Of a DNA stretch of 43,893 nucleotides, positions 8,218 to 16,531 are shown piece by piece (the stretch's first letter is position 1; each line of letters begins with the position of its first letter). The notes beneath the pieces are model-generated. The model had not been told where the DNA came from and did not search any database. It was given only the letters and a program-made list of their open reading frames with translations. This stretch comes from DATJZH01 sp035499215 (GTDB lineage Bacteria; Actinomycetota; Actinomycetes; Streptosporangiales; Streptosporangiaceae), in contig DATJZH010000004.1 of the NCBI GenBank assembly GCA_035499215.1, positions 1-43,893 of the forward strand, read 5' to 3'. The position numbers were made by a program, and so were the translations under genes.

Positions 8218-9354
8218 TCAGCCAATGGCGCCGCTGGCCCGCAGCGCGCCGATCTCGGCCGCGCTGCAGCCGAGCCTGGCCAGCACGGCGTCCGTGTCAG
8301 CCCCCGGTGGCGGCGGCGGCAGGGGCGTCCCGGCCGCCGACCGGCTGAACCGCGGCGCCGGCGCGGGCTGGACAAGCCCGCCGACCTCGATGAATGCCTC
8401 CCGCGCGACGGCGTGCGGGTGACTGGGTGCTTCGCCCAGGCCCAGCACGGGTGCCACGCAGGCATCGGCTCCGGCGAAAACGGCGGTCCATTCGTCCCTG
8501 CTGCGCTGCGCGAATGCCTCGGCGAACCGCTGGCGCAGCACCGGCCAGCCGGAGCGATCGTGCTGCGGCGGCAGCCTGGCGCCGTCCAGCCCCAGGCCGG
8601 CCAGCAGCTCGGCGTAGAACCCCGGCTCCAGCGGCCCGACGGCCATGAAGCCGCCGTCGGCCGTGGCGTAGGTGTCGTAAAAGGGCGCGCCGCCATCGAG
8701 CAGGTTCGCGCCCCGCTCGTCCTGCCATGCCCCGGCAGCGCGCAGGCCGTGGATGAACGAGGTCAGCAGGGCCGAGCCGTCGACCATCGCCGCGTCCACC
8801 ACCTGGCCAAGGCCCGAGCGCGACCGCTCGAGCAGCGCCGCGAGCACGCCGACCGCCAGCAGCATCCCGCCGCCGCCGAAATCCCCGACCAGGTTGAGCG
8901 GCAGCACCGGTCGCTGGCCGGCCCGGCCGATCGGCTCGAGCGCGCCGGCGACGGCGATGTAGTCGATGTCGTGCCCGGCCGCCCTGGCCAGCGGTCCGTG
9001 CTGGCCCCAGCCTGTCATCCGGGCGTAGACCAGCCGGGGATTAGCCCGGGCGCAGGCCTGCGGCCCGAAGCCGAGCCGCTCGGCCACGCCCGGCCGGAAT
9101 CCCTCCACCAGCACGTCTACGGTCTCGATCAGGCGCAGCAGGACGCCTATTCCCGCCGCGTTCTTCAGGTCGATGCCGATCGACCGGCGGCCGCGGCGCA
9201 GCGGGTCAACCGGAGCGCGGGCCTGCGGCCCGCAGCTGTCAGCCCGGTCCACGTGCACCACCTCGGCGCCCAGGTCAGAAAGGATCATGCAGCCAAACGG
9301 TGCGGGCGCCAGGCTCGCGATCTCCACGACCCGCACGCCGTCTAGTGGGCCCAT
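8218..9354 (-). CDS. Alpha-methylacyl-CoA racemase (family III CoA-transferase fold)
   Basis: 378 residues. CaiB/BaiF-fold enzyme that epimerises 2-methylacyl-CoA thioesters during branched-chain and sterol side-chain oxidation. It starts MGPLDGVRVVEIASL as in other racemases, and the catalytic residues of Mycobacterium MCR are present: His128 in AGHDIDY, Asp158 in LVGDFGGG, Glu243 in GPLEPGFY. These distinguish it from formyl-CoA-type transferases. ATG 9354 is chosen because GGAGG precedes it by 6 nt and it fits the family N-terminus; an in-frame ATG at 9426 overlaps the apbE stop (ATGA) and would add 24 atypical residues. Probably co-transcribed with apbE. Confidence 0.9.
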   Translation of the reverse strand: MGPLDGVRVVEIASLAPAPFGCMILSDLGAEVVHVDRADSCGPQARAPVDPLRRGRRSIGIDLKNAAGIGVLLRLIETVDVLVEGFRPGVAERLGFGPQACARANPRLVYARMTGWGQHGPLARAAGHDIDYIAVAGALEPIGRAGQRPVLPLNLVGDFGGGGMLLAVGVLAALLERSRSGLGQVVDAAMVDGSALLTSFIHGLRAAGAWQDERGANLLDGGAPFYDTYATADGGFMAVGPLEPGFYAELLAGLGLDGARLPPQHDRSGWPVLRQRFAEAFAQRSRDEWTAVFAGADACVAPVLGLGEAPSHPHAVAREAFIEVGGLVQPAPAPRFSRSAAGTPLPPPPPGADTDAVLARLGCSAAEIGALRASGAIG

Positions 9355-9422
9355 CTGCCGCCTCCGGCCTCTCGGGGGATTGCACTCGATCTCCTGCGGC
9401 GCCGAGCCCGCGGCGTGCGTGA

Positions 9423-10382
9423 TCATGCCGCCTCGGTCGGCCCCTGATCGGCGGGCCAGCCGGCCGTCGTCTCGACTGAGCCGTCCGCGCGCACTAGCCG
9501 GGCCGGCACGCCGATTTCGTGCAGCCAGGGCACCGCCGCGGCGTCGCGGATGATGGCCGCGGTGCTCGCCGTGTTGGCGTCCAGGCAGCTGCCTGCCGCG
9601 ACGGTGACGGTGCGCCAGCAGGACCGGGCAGGCTCGCCGGTCGCCGGGTTGATGATGTGGTGCACGCGCCGGCCGCCGACGGTCCAGGCCCGGACCGTCG
9701 TGCTCGAGGTCGCCAGCCCGCCGGATCCGATCGTCACCGTCTGGCCGGGCGCCGCCGGGCCGCTGGCATGGTCATCAGTTACCCGGACCCGCCAGCCGTC
9801 TTCGGGCGCCTGCCCGGCGGCCGCGAGATCGCCGCCAAGGCTGACAAGCGCTCCGCAGTCCAGTTTCGCCGCGACCTGATCCGCGCAGCGGTCAGCGGCC
9901 CAGGCCTTGGCGGTGGCGCCGAGATCCAGCTGAGCCCGGTTGAGCAGCCGCGCCCGCAGCCCGGGCCGGTCCAGCTGAACGCTGCGCCAGCCGGGAACCG
10001 GGCTGACCGGCCAGGTCGGCCAGGCGGCCCGCGGCGGAAGCTCGTCCGGCTGGCGCACAGCGGCGAAGTCGCGGTCATACCCGAGGCTGGCCAGTGCGCG
10101 CCCGCACGTCGGGTCCACGTCGCCGCCGGTGAGCCGGGCGGCTCGCAAGGCCGCGCCGAGGATTTCGGCGAACAGCGGGCTGACCGGCAGCCACGCTCCG
10201 CCGGCGGCGTTCAGCGCGCAGAGCTCGGAGTCGGGCCGGAACCGGCTGCAGGCCAGGTCAGCCGCGGCCAGCTCGGCATCGACCAGCCTGCGTGCCCGCG
10301 CCAGCTGCCTCGCCGCGGCGACGAGGAGGACCGCCGTGGTGCCGAAAACGCTGAAGCTGTCACTGGCTGCGGACGCGGTCAT
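9423..10382 (-). CDS. apbE: FAD:protein FMN transferase ApbE
   Basis: 319 residues. Transfers FMN from FAD to a Thr/Ser of target flavoproteins through Mg2+ chemistry. Family landmarks in order: CSRFRPDSELCALN near the N-terminus, DLGATAKAWAADR, VSLGGDLAAAG, HHIINPATGEPA, and the metal-binding DANTASTAAI. No lipobox or signal peptide, so a cytosolic form. No FMN-binding-domain or ferric-reductase partner, the usual substrates, is adjacent; the next gene on the strand is the racemase. GGAG sits 8 nt before the ATG. Confidence 0.88.
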   Translation of the reverse strand: MTASAASDSFSVFGTTAVLLVAAARQLARARRLVDAELAAADLACSRFRPDSELCALNAAGGAWLPVSPLFAEILGAALRAARLTGGDVDPTCGRALASLGYDRDFAAVRQPDELPPRAAWPTWPVSPVPGWRSVQLDRPGLRARLLNRAQLDLGATAKAWAADRCADQVAAKLDCGALVSLGGDLAAAGQAPEDGWRVRVTDDHASGPAAPGQTVTIGSGGLATSSTTVRAWTVGGRRVHHIINPATGEPARSCWRTVTVAAGSCLDANTASTAAIIRDAAAVPWLHEIGVPARLVRADGSVETTAGWPADQGPTEAA

Positions 10383-10530
10383 GAATGCGGCTCCGGAGGT
10401 CCGGGGAGCTGCTCCGGATACCCTGCGGACTGCGGAATAGCTGAGCGCCGATCGCTGCCAGCAGCGGCGCCGGGCTGCCGAACTGGGATGCCGGGCTGCT
10501 GACCTGCTCAGTTCGGAGCGAATCTGCCGG

Positions 10531-10547
10531 TACCGGGGCGGGGTGTA
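10531..10547. promoter_or_regulatory. Candidate CsoR operator overlapping the csoR -10 box
   Basis: TACCGGGGCGGGGTGTA is G-tract-rich with imperfect dyad ends (TAC...GTA), like CsoR operators of mycobacteria and streptomycetes. It overlaps the TATTGT -10 box at 10546-10551, as expected for autorepression. Confidence 0.35.
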
Positions 10548-10557
10548 TTGTCGGATG

Positions 10558-10839
10558 GTGCGAGGTTACACCCAGGACAAGGATGCCTACCTCAGGCGCC
10601 TGCGCCGGATCGAGGGGCAGGTACGCGGGCTGCAGCGGATGGTCGAAGACGACGTCTACTGCATCGACGTGCTGACTCAGGTTTCCGCCGTCACCCGCGC
10701 GCTGCAGGCAGTCGCGCTCAGGCTGCTCGAGGATCATCTCGGGCACTGCGTCACCGAGGCCATCGAGCAGGGCGGCCCCGACGCGGCGGGAAAGGTCCAG
10801 GAGGCGGCAGCCGCCGTCTCCCGTCTGGTCAGGTCCTGA
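10558..10839 (+). CDS. csoR: CsoR-family Cu(I)-sensing repressor
   Basis: 93 residues, all-helical DUF156 fold. The Cu(I) ligands of Mycobacterium CsoR are present with exact spacing: Cys in DVYCIDV, His 25 residues later and Cys 4 further on in DHLGHC (C-x24-H-x3-C). That pattern separates CsoR from RcnR and FrmR. Starts with RLRRIEGQVRGLQRMV as usual. A TATTGT -10 box ends 7 nt before GTG 10558, which suggests a leaderless transcript; ATG 10555 is the alternative. No copper ATPase, chaperone or oxidase is adjacent, so targets besides itself are unknown. Its 3' end overlaps the convergent ybjN-like gene by 11 bp. Confidence 0.88.
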   Translation: MRGYTQDKDAYLRRLRRIEGQVRGLQRMVEDDVYCIDVLTQVSAVTRALQAVALRLLEDHLGHCVTEAIEQGGPDAAGKVQEAAAAVSRLVRS

Positions 10840-11359
10840 ACCGGGGCTCAGCATCCGGCTGGCCCTTCAGCCGCGCGAACGGCCGCAGGTTGGCCACGCT
10901 CTCGCCGCGCTTGATCCGCCAGGCCCATTCCCGCCGGATGGAGGACGCGAAGCCGATCATCAGCGCCTGGTCGAAGTTGTCGTCCGAGTAGCTGAGCACG
11001 CAGCCGAGCAGCCGGTCGACCTCCTCGGGCGTGATGGAAGCCAGCGGGAGACGGCCGACCAGGTAGACATCCCCAGCGGGGTCGAGCGCGAAGTGCACGC
11101 CGAACATGCGGCCGCCGCGCTCCAGCAGGAAGCGATAGAACTCGGCGTGGCTCTCGTCCGGCTGCCGGCAGAAGAAGGCTTCCACCTGCAGGCTGTGCGT
11201 CCCGACGATCAGCCACGTCATCGTGGCGAGCTTGTGCTGCCCCTCGAGCCGGACCAGGTACGCGCCCGGCTGCGGGCGCTCGAACGGCACGCCCACCCGG
11301 CGAAGGGCCGCCTCGAGCGCGGCCGCAGCCGCCGCCAGCTGGCTGACGTCGCCGGTCAT
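10829..11359 (-). CDS. YbjN-domain protein next to mshA
   Basis: 176 residues. The YbjN-domain fold resembles type III secretion chaperones; its function in actinobacteria is unknown. LVRLEGQHKLATMTWLIVG and VEAFFCRQPDESHAEFYRFL are the conserved core. Its ATG overlaps the mshA stop by 4 bp (ATGA), so the two are translationally coupled; the same pair occurs in Streptomyces and relatives. Confidence 0.85.
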   Translation of the reverse strand: MTGDVSQLAAAAAALEAALRRVGVPFERPQPGAYLVRLEGQHKLATMTWLIVGTHSLQVEAFFCRQPDESHAEFYRFLLERGGRMFGVHFALDPAGDVYLVGRLPLASITPEEVDRLLGCVLSYSDDNFDQALMIGFASSIRREWAWRIKRGESVANLRPFARLKGQPDAEPRFRT

Positions 11360-12627
11360 GCGTCCACCGCCGCCGCCTGGGCCATGACCGTGGAGTACAT
11401 CCGCAGGAGCGCGTCGACCGTCCCTGACCAGCCGAACTGGGCGGCATGCGCGCGGGCGCCGCGCGACAGGCCGGCCAGCCTTGCCGGAGCCGCGATCAGC
11501 TCGCGGATCGCGCGCGCGTAAACGGCCGGGTCACGGGAGTCGACAAGGACGCCCGACACTCCGTCCCGGACCGCGGTGCGCAGGCCGCCGACCGATGCGG
11601 CCACGACCGGAGTGCCGCAGGCCTGGGCCTCGACGGCGACCAGCCCGAACGACTCGGAATAGGACGGCACCATGACGATGCTCGCGGCCCGGTACCAGTC
11701 AGCGAGCTCCGCCTGCGGGCACGGCGGTTCCAGCCGGACCATCCCGGAGGCGCCGAGGCGGGCGGCCAGCACTGCCAGGCCGTCCGGGTCGGCCCGGCCG
11801 GTGCCGCTCGGGCCGCCGACGAATGCGACCGTCAGCTGGCCCGCCAGGCCCGGGTCGTCGCGGATCAGCTGGGCAGCGGCACGCAGGACGATGTCGGGTG
11901 CCTTGAGCGGCTGCACCCGGCCGGCGAAGACCAGCAGCACGCCGTCGCGGGGCACGCCGAGCCGCGCTCTGGCCTCCTGCTGCGATCCGGGCCGGAAAAG
12001 GGCCAGGTCAACTCCGGGATTGATGGTGGCGACCCGGCGAGGGTGGGCCTCGTACAGCTCGGTCAGCTGCCGCGCTTCCTCGTCGCTGTTCGCCACGAGG
12101 TGGTCAGCGGCGGCGATGACCTCGGCCTCGCCGCGCAGCCGCGCGGCGGGCTCGGCGTCGTCGCCGGCCGCGAGCGCGGCGTTCTTCACCTTGCCCAGGG
12201 TGTGCATGGACTGGACGAGCGGCACGCCCCACCGCTCCTTGGCAACGGCACCGACCTGACCGGAGAGCCAGTAATGACCGTGTATCAGGTCATATCTGCC
12301 GGGCGCGTAAGCCGCCTCGGCCCGGAGGACCTCGAACGTGAAGTGGCACAGCTGGCCGGGCAGCTCGGCCTTGTCCAGGTCCTCGAACGGGCCGGCGGGC
12401 AGGTGCCGGACCAGCACGCCGGGAGCGAGCTGCGCTACCGGCGGCAGGTCCCGCGATACCGCGCGGGTGAAGACGTCCACCTCGACGCCGCGGGCGGCCA
12501 GTCGCCTGGCGACCTCGACGACGTACACGTTAAGGCCGCCCGCGTCACCTGTTCCAGGCTGCTCGAGCGGCGACGTGTGGACGCTGATAGTCGCGATCCG
12601 CCGGGGAAAAGGCCGCGGCACGGGCAT
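11356..12627 (-). CDS. mshA: D-inositol-3-phosphate glycosyltransferase MshA
   Basis: 423 residues. First committed step of mycothiol synthesis: transfers GlcNAc from UDP-GlcNAc to 1L-myo-inositol-1-phosphate. GT-B, family GT4. The N-domain has ISVHTSPLEQPGTGDAGGLN (substrate loop), then HGHYWLSG and QSMHTLGKVKN; the C-domain has FAGRVQPLKAPD and the UDP-sugar motif YSESFGLVAVEAQACGTPV. GGAGG lies a few nt before the ATG. Presence of mshA places the organism in the Actinomycetota. Confidence 0.95.
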   Translation of the reverse strand: MPVPRPFPRRIATISVHTSPLEQPGTGDAGGLNVYVVEVARRLAARGVEVDVFTRAVSRDLPPVAQLAPGVLVRHLPAGPFEDLDKAELPGQLCHFTFEVLRAEAAYAPGRYDLIHGHYWLSGQVGAVAKERWGVPLVQSMHTLGKVKNAALAAGDDAEPAARLRGEAEVIAAADHLVANSDEEARQLTELYEAHPRRVATINPGVDLALFRPGSQQEARARLGVPRDGVLLVFAGRVQPLKAPDIVLRAAAQLIRDDPGLAGQLTVAFVGGPSGTGRADPDGLAVLAARLGASGMVRLEPPCPQAELADWYRAASIVMVPSYSESFGLVAVEAQACGTPVVAASVGGLRTAVRDGVSGVLVDSRDPAVYARAIRELIAAPARLAGLSRGARAHAAQFGWSGTVDALLRMYSTVMAQAAAVDA

Positions 12628-12756
12628 TCACCTCCAGAGGGGCAACCCCGGGGCCTGCCGTCCTGTTCCCCGCTGGCCAGTCAGGCGCCGCCCGGCTGGC
12701 GGCGGCCAGAAGATGGGGGCTGCTGCGGCGGCGCGAGCGGCGATAAGCTCTGTCGT

Positions 12757-13500
12757 ATGACGACCCTGGTGCTGCTCAGGCACGGAGAAAGCGCGTGGAA
12801 TTCCGAGGGCCTGTTCACCGGCTGGGTCGATGTCGGCCTGTCCGATAAGGGCGCGGCGGAGGCTGTGCACGCAGGCGAGCAGCTGGCTGAGGTCGGCTTG
12901 CTCGCCGACGTCCTGCATACCTCCGTGCTGACCCGGGCCATCCAGACCGCCAATGCGGCGCTGGAGGCTGCCGGGCTGGCGTGGCTGCCGGTGCGCCGCT
13001 CGTGGCGGCTGAACGAGCGCCACTACGGCGGGCTGCAGGGCAAGAACAAGGCGCAGACCAGGCAGAAATATGGCGACGAGCAGTTCATGCTGTGGCGCCG
13101 GTCTTACGACGTCCCGCCGCCGCCGCTGGCCGATGATGATCCGCTGGCACAGACGGGCGATGCCCGGTATGCGACGCTGCCGGATGAGCTCCGGCCGAGG
13201 ACCGAGTGCCTGAAGGACGTCTATAACCGGCTGCTGCCCTACTGGTATGACGCGATCATCCCGGACCTGGCGGCGGGCCGCAGCGTGCTGGTGGTGGCAC
13301 ACGGCAACTCGCTCAGGGCACTGGTCAAGCATCTGGATGCGATTCCCGACGATGAGATCGCGGAGCTCAATATCCCGACCGGGATCCCGCTTGTGTACGA
13401 GCTGGACGCTGACTTCCGGCCGGAGCCGCCCGGTGGCCGGTATCTCGATCCGCAGGCGGCCGCGATGGCCGCGGAGGCCGTGGCCGCCCAGGGCCGCTGA
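12757..13500 (+). CDS. gpmA: 2,3-bisphosphoglycerate-dependent phosphoglycerate mutase
   Basis: 247 residues. Interconverts 3- and 2-phosphoglycerate in glycolysis. Catalytic LLRHGESAWN at the N-terminus carries the phospho-accepting His; NERHYGGLQGKNK and VLVVAHGNSLRALVKHL complete the active site. There is no ribosome site, but TAAGCT (12744-12749) lies 7 nt before the ATG, indicating a leaderless transcript. gpm upstream of a SenX3/PhoR-RegX3/PhoP pair is conserved in actinobacteria. Confidence 0.95.
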   Translation: MTTLVLLRHGESAWNSEGLFTGWVDVGLSDKGAAEAVHAGEQLAEVGLLADVLHTSVLTRAIQTANAALEAAGLAWLPVRRSWRLNERHYGGLQGKNKAQTRQKYGDEQFMLWRRSYDVPPPPLADDDPLAQTGDARYATLPDELRPRTECLKDVYNRLLPYWYDAIIPDLAAGRSVLVVAHGNSLRALVKHLDAIPDDEIAELNIPTGIPLVYELDADFRPEPPGGRYLDPQAAAMAAEAVAAQGR

Positions 13501-13569
13501 ACAGCGGGTTGGCTTCCGTATACGGAGCGTGTCGGGCCCTCGGATCCGACATGGACGGGTGCGGTCGCT

Positions 13570-13595
13570 GCCGTTAATACTCAGCGAATAACGGC
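13570..13595. terminator. Hairpin after gpmA
   Basis: GCCGTTA (13570-13576) and TAACGGC (13589-13595) form a 7-bp perfect stem with a 12-nt loop, 69 bp past the gpmA stop. No U-run follows, so it may be a weak terminator or an operator-like dyad. Confidence 0.35.
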
Positions 13596-13757
13596 CCGCC
13601 AGGGTTCGCCCGCCGGTGCGCCCGGCTGAACCGGCGCTTACCATCAGAGCGTGGACATGGAGGCGAACGCGGCCGGGAGACCCCGTCTGGGCGGTGCGGC
13701 GGCGGTTTGCCGGCGTGCCAGGGCGGCGCGCCGCGCGGTCCTCCGGCCGGCGGTGGC

Positions 13758-14897
13758 ATGAAGATCCCGACGTTGGCCAGGGCGGACGGAGCGGACGGCC
13801 GGGGCGTGCGCTCGAAGTTGCCGGCCGGAATAGCCTCTGTCCTGTCGGTGCTCTCCTCCTCGGCTGTCGTGCTCGACAGCGAGGACAGGGTGCTGCGGGC
13901 GAGCTCGGCGGCCCGCTCTTTCGGGCTGGTCAAGGGCCACAAGCTGCTGGTCGGCGAGCTGCTCGCGCTGGCCAGGCAGGTCCGCAGGGACGGCGAGATC
14001 CGCGAAGGCGAGATCGACGTATCGACCGGCAGCTTCAACGGCAGGACCACCAGCTTCGCCGTCCGGGTGGCTCCGCTCGGTGCCCGGGTGGGCGGCGGCG
14101 GCCTTGTGCTCGTCCTGGCCGAGGACCAGACGGAGAGCCGGCGCGTCGAGGAGGTCCGCCGCGACTTCGTCGCGAATACCAGCCACGAGCTCAAGACCCC
14201 GGTCGGCGCGCTCGCGCTGCTCGCCGAGACGGTGGAGGACGCGGCCGATGATCCCGAGGCCGTCCGCCGTTTCGCCGGCCGGATGCGTCAGGAGGCTGCC
14301 AGGCTCACCAACCTGGTCCAGGACCTGATCACGCTGAACAGGATCCAGGCCGCCGAGCCGGTCCCGGATCCGGTCCGTGTCGAGGTTGACGCCGTGGTGG
14401 CCGAAGCCCTCGACCGCTGCCGGATGAAGGCCGCCGCAGGCGCCATCGAGCTCGCGACGACCGGGGAGCGCGGCCTTACCGTCATGGGCGACGAGGATTT
14501 GCTGGTGACGGCGCTGCGCAACCTCCTCGAGAACGCCGTCGCCTACAGCCCGGAGAAAACTCGCGTGGTCGTGTCCACCGGCCGGCTGGCCGATAACGCC
14601 GCCGAGATCAGCGTGGCGGATCAGGGGATTGGCATACCCCAGCGAGACCTCGTCCGGATCTTCGAGCGCTTCTACCGCGTCGACCCAGCCCGGTCGCGTG
14701 CGACCGGCGGGACCGGCCTCGGGCTCGCGATCGTCAAGCACGTCATGGCCGCGCACGGCGGAAAGGTCACGGTGCGGAGCAGGGAAGCAGCAGGCTCGAC
14801 CTTCACCCTGCGGCTGCCGCTGCGGCCGGGCGCCGCCGCCATCGGCGGCGGGCCGGTGCAGGCCATCGGGTTTTCTGCCAGGGAGGCAGCCAAGTGA
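13758..14897 (+). CDS. PhoR/SenX3-like sensor histidine kinase lacking a transmembrane segment
   Basis: 379 residues from ATG 13758. A PAS-like region (about 30-130, SVLSSSAVVLDSEDRVLRAS) is followed by the HisKA helix with phospho-accepting His in DFVANTSHELKTPVGAL, then HATPase with LRNLLENAVAYSP, VADQGIGIP and TGGTGLGLAIVKHV. Streptomyces PhoR and Mycobacterium SenX3 have one or two N-terminal membrane helices; none is visible here, nor in the other two frames upstream to 13616. No good ribosome site precedes the ATG. The next gene overlaps by GTGA and is the cognate regulator. Probably controls phosphate starvation genes; phoU, usual in Streptomyces, is absent. Confidence 0.85.
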   Translation: MKIPTLARADGADGRGVRSKLPAGIASVLSVLSSSAVVLDSEDRVLRASSAARSFGLVKGHKLLVGELLALARQVRRDGEIREGEIDVSTGSFNGRTTSFAVRVAPLGARVGGGGLVLVLAEDQTESRRVEEVRRDFVANTSHELKTPVGALALLAETVEDAADDPEAVRRFAGRMRQEAARLTNLVQDLITLNRIQAAEPVPDPVRVEVDAVVAEALDRCRMKAAAGAIELATTGERGLTVMGDEDLLVTALRNLLENAVAYSPEKTRVVVSTGRLADNAAEISVADQGIGIPQRDLVRIFERFYRVDPARSRATGGTGLGLAIVKHVMAAHGGKVTVRSREAAGSTFTLRLPLRPGAAAIGGGPVQAIGFSAREAAK

Positions 14898-15580
14898 CAC
14901 GCGTGCTTGTGGTGGAGGATGAGGCGTCGTTCAGCGACCCGATCTCCTACATGCTGCGCAAGGAGGGTTTCGACGTCGCGGTCTGCGCGACCGGGCCCGA
15001 TGCGATCGAGACCTTCGACCGCGGCGGCGCTGACCTGGTACTCCTGGACCTCATGCTGCCAGGCCTGCCCGGCACCGAGGTGTGCAGGGCGCTGCGCGAG
15101 CGCTCCAACGTGCCGGTGATCATGCTGACCGCCAGGGACGGGGAGATTGACAAGGTTGTCGGCCTCGAGCTCGGCGCGGATGACTACGTCACCAAGCCGT
15201 TTTCCTCGCGCGAGCTCGTGGCCCGGATGCGTGCGGTGCTCAGGCGGCGGGGCGATGGCGACGAGCCGGGGACGTCGATCCTGGAGTCGGGCCCGGTGCG
15301 GATGGATGTCGAGCGCCATGTCGTCACCGTGCGCGCCGAACTGGTGCAGCTGCCGCTGAAGGAGTTCGAGCTGCTTGAGGTGCTGCTGCGCAACTCCGGC
15401 CGGGTGCTGACCCGGATGCAGCTGATCGACAGGGTATGGGGAGCCGATTATGTCGGCGACACCAAGACGCTGGACGTGCACGTCAAGCGGCTGCGGGCGA
15501 AGATCGAGGCCGATCCGTCCCGCCCGTCCCACATCGTCACCGTCCGCGGGCTCGGATACAAGTTCGAGCCCGCCGGGTAG
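14894..15580 (+). CDS. PhoP/RegX3-type response regulator
   Basis: 228 residues, OmpR/PhoB subfamily. Receiver domain with VVEDEASF, phospho-acceptor in LVLLDLMLPGLPG, LTARD and KPFSSREL; winged-helix DNA-binding domain from about 130 with VQLPLKEFELLEVLLRNSG and TLDVHVKRLRAKIE. The GTG overlaps the kinase stop by 4 bp. Orthology to Streptomyces PhoP / Mycobacterium RegX3 follows from sequence and from synteny with gpm. I saw no clear GTTCACC-type PHO box near it. Confidence 0.92.
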   Translation: MTRVLVVEDEASFSDPISYMLRKEGFDVAVCATGPDAIETFDRGGADLVLLDLMLPGLPGTEVCRALRERSNVPVIMLTARDGEIDKVVGLELGADDYVTKPFSSRELVARMRAVLRRRGDGDEPGTSILESGPVRMDVERHVVTVRAELVQLPLKEFELLEVLLRNSGRVLTRMQLIDRVWGADYVGDTKTLDVHVKRLRAKIEADPSRPSHIVTVRGLGYKFEPAG

Positions 15581-15651
15581 CGGCGCTCCGCCGGAGGCGG
15601 GCATACCCGGCGGCGCGGAGCCCGGTCGCGGAGCCCGGTCCCGGGCGGCCC

Positions 15652-16284
15652 CTACCTCGTCGTCGATGGTGACGGCGAGGCACTCGCGCGTGCCCCTGGG
15701 CTGCTCGCCGATGATGACGCGCCCGCAGGGTGCCGGCCGGCGGTTTTCGTGGCTGACGGCGACGGCGCGGGCGAGTACGTCAGGTAGCTGTCCGAGCGTG
15801 GCAGCACCGGGACGTTGAGGGTAACGCTGCCCGCGTTCCGGAAGGTCATGATGACCCGGACCGACGAGCCGCCGGCCAGCGGGCGCGCCAGGCCCTCGAG
15901 GACGGCTTTCGGCGCTGGCCCGCTAAGCAGCACGGCCTTCTCGTCGGGCAGGCTGACCGGCCCGCCGGTCAGGGTGACGGTCCTGGCCGCGCCCGGAGCG
16001 GCGATGCTGATCAGGCTGTCCGGCGTGCCGGAATTCACCAGGCCGAAAAACAGCCCGGCGGACTGCCCCCTGGCCAGCGAGGTGTTCAGCGGCGCGCCGA
16101 GCACGAAGACGTTGCTGATCGCGACGCCGCCTGCCTGAGCGCTGGCTCCGGGCGTCGGCTGGTGCCAGTGCAGAGTCGGGGCGTTGCTTCCCGCCTCGCA
16201 GCCGGCCAGCACGGGGATCAGCCCGGCGACAGCCGCGATCAAGAGGCGGCGTGGCAGCGCGGCCCGGCGGCGGCTTCGGATCAC
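15652..16284 (-). CDS. LpqE-like lipoprotein with a degenerate PCuAC-like domain
   Basis: 210 residues from GTG 16284, with GGAGG 6 nt upstream. The signal peptide ends in the lipobox LAGC, so it is a lipid-anchored exported protein. Residues about 40-165 resemble the PCu(A)C copper-chaperone fold (LEGLARPLAGGSSVRVIMTF, NAGSVTLNVPVL), but the His/Met copper ligands of that family are not visible. The tail is Ser/Pro/Ala-rich. LpqE lies next to carD in Mycobacterium, and carD lies close here too, supporting orthology. Function unknown; an open frame further upstream lacks a ribosome site and a plausible signal peptide. Confidence 0.75.
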   Translation of the reverse strand: MIRSRRRAALPRRLLIAAVAGLIPVLAGCEAGSNAPTLHWHQPTPGASAQAGGVAISNVFVLGAPLNTSLARGQSAGLFFGLVNSGTPDSLISIAAPGAARTVTLTGGPVSLPDEKAVLLSGPAPKAVLEGLARPLAGGSSVRVIMTFRNAGSVTLNVPVLPRSDSYLTYSPAPSPSATKTAGRHPAGASSSASSPGARASASPSPSTTR

Positions 16285-16366
16285 GCCTGCCCTCCTCGTC
16301 TGGAGTGACGGCGGCAGCGCGGCGCGGCCCGTGCGCTGCGCCCCGTGCGGCGCGGCCCTGCGATGC

Positions 16367-16393
16367 GGCCCGTGCCATGCCGCCCGTGCCATG
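16367..16393. repeat. Short tandem repeat in a repeat-rich spacer
   Basis: GCCCGTGCCATGC occurs at 16367-16379 and 16381-16393 (14-bp period). The whole spacer 16285-16531 is made of related degenerate GCGGCCCGTGC-like words. No gene or promoter is evident in it beyond the lpqE ribosome site. Confidence 0.6.
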
Positions 16394-16531
16394 CGGCACT
16401 GAGACAACGGCAGCGTAGCCGCCGCCGTGATCCGGCCTGCCGCCGGCCCGCCGTTCCTGATGGCCATGCCGTGCGACCGCCCGGCAGCCGCGGGCCGCGT
16501 GCCTTGTCAGGCGCGGTGGCGGTCTGCCCGG

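Noticed and set aside
13501..13757. PHO boxes upstream of the kinase gene
   Set aside because: No tandem GTTCACC-like repeats could be found.
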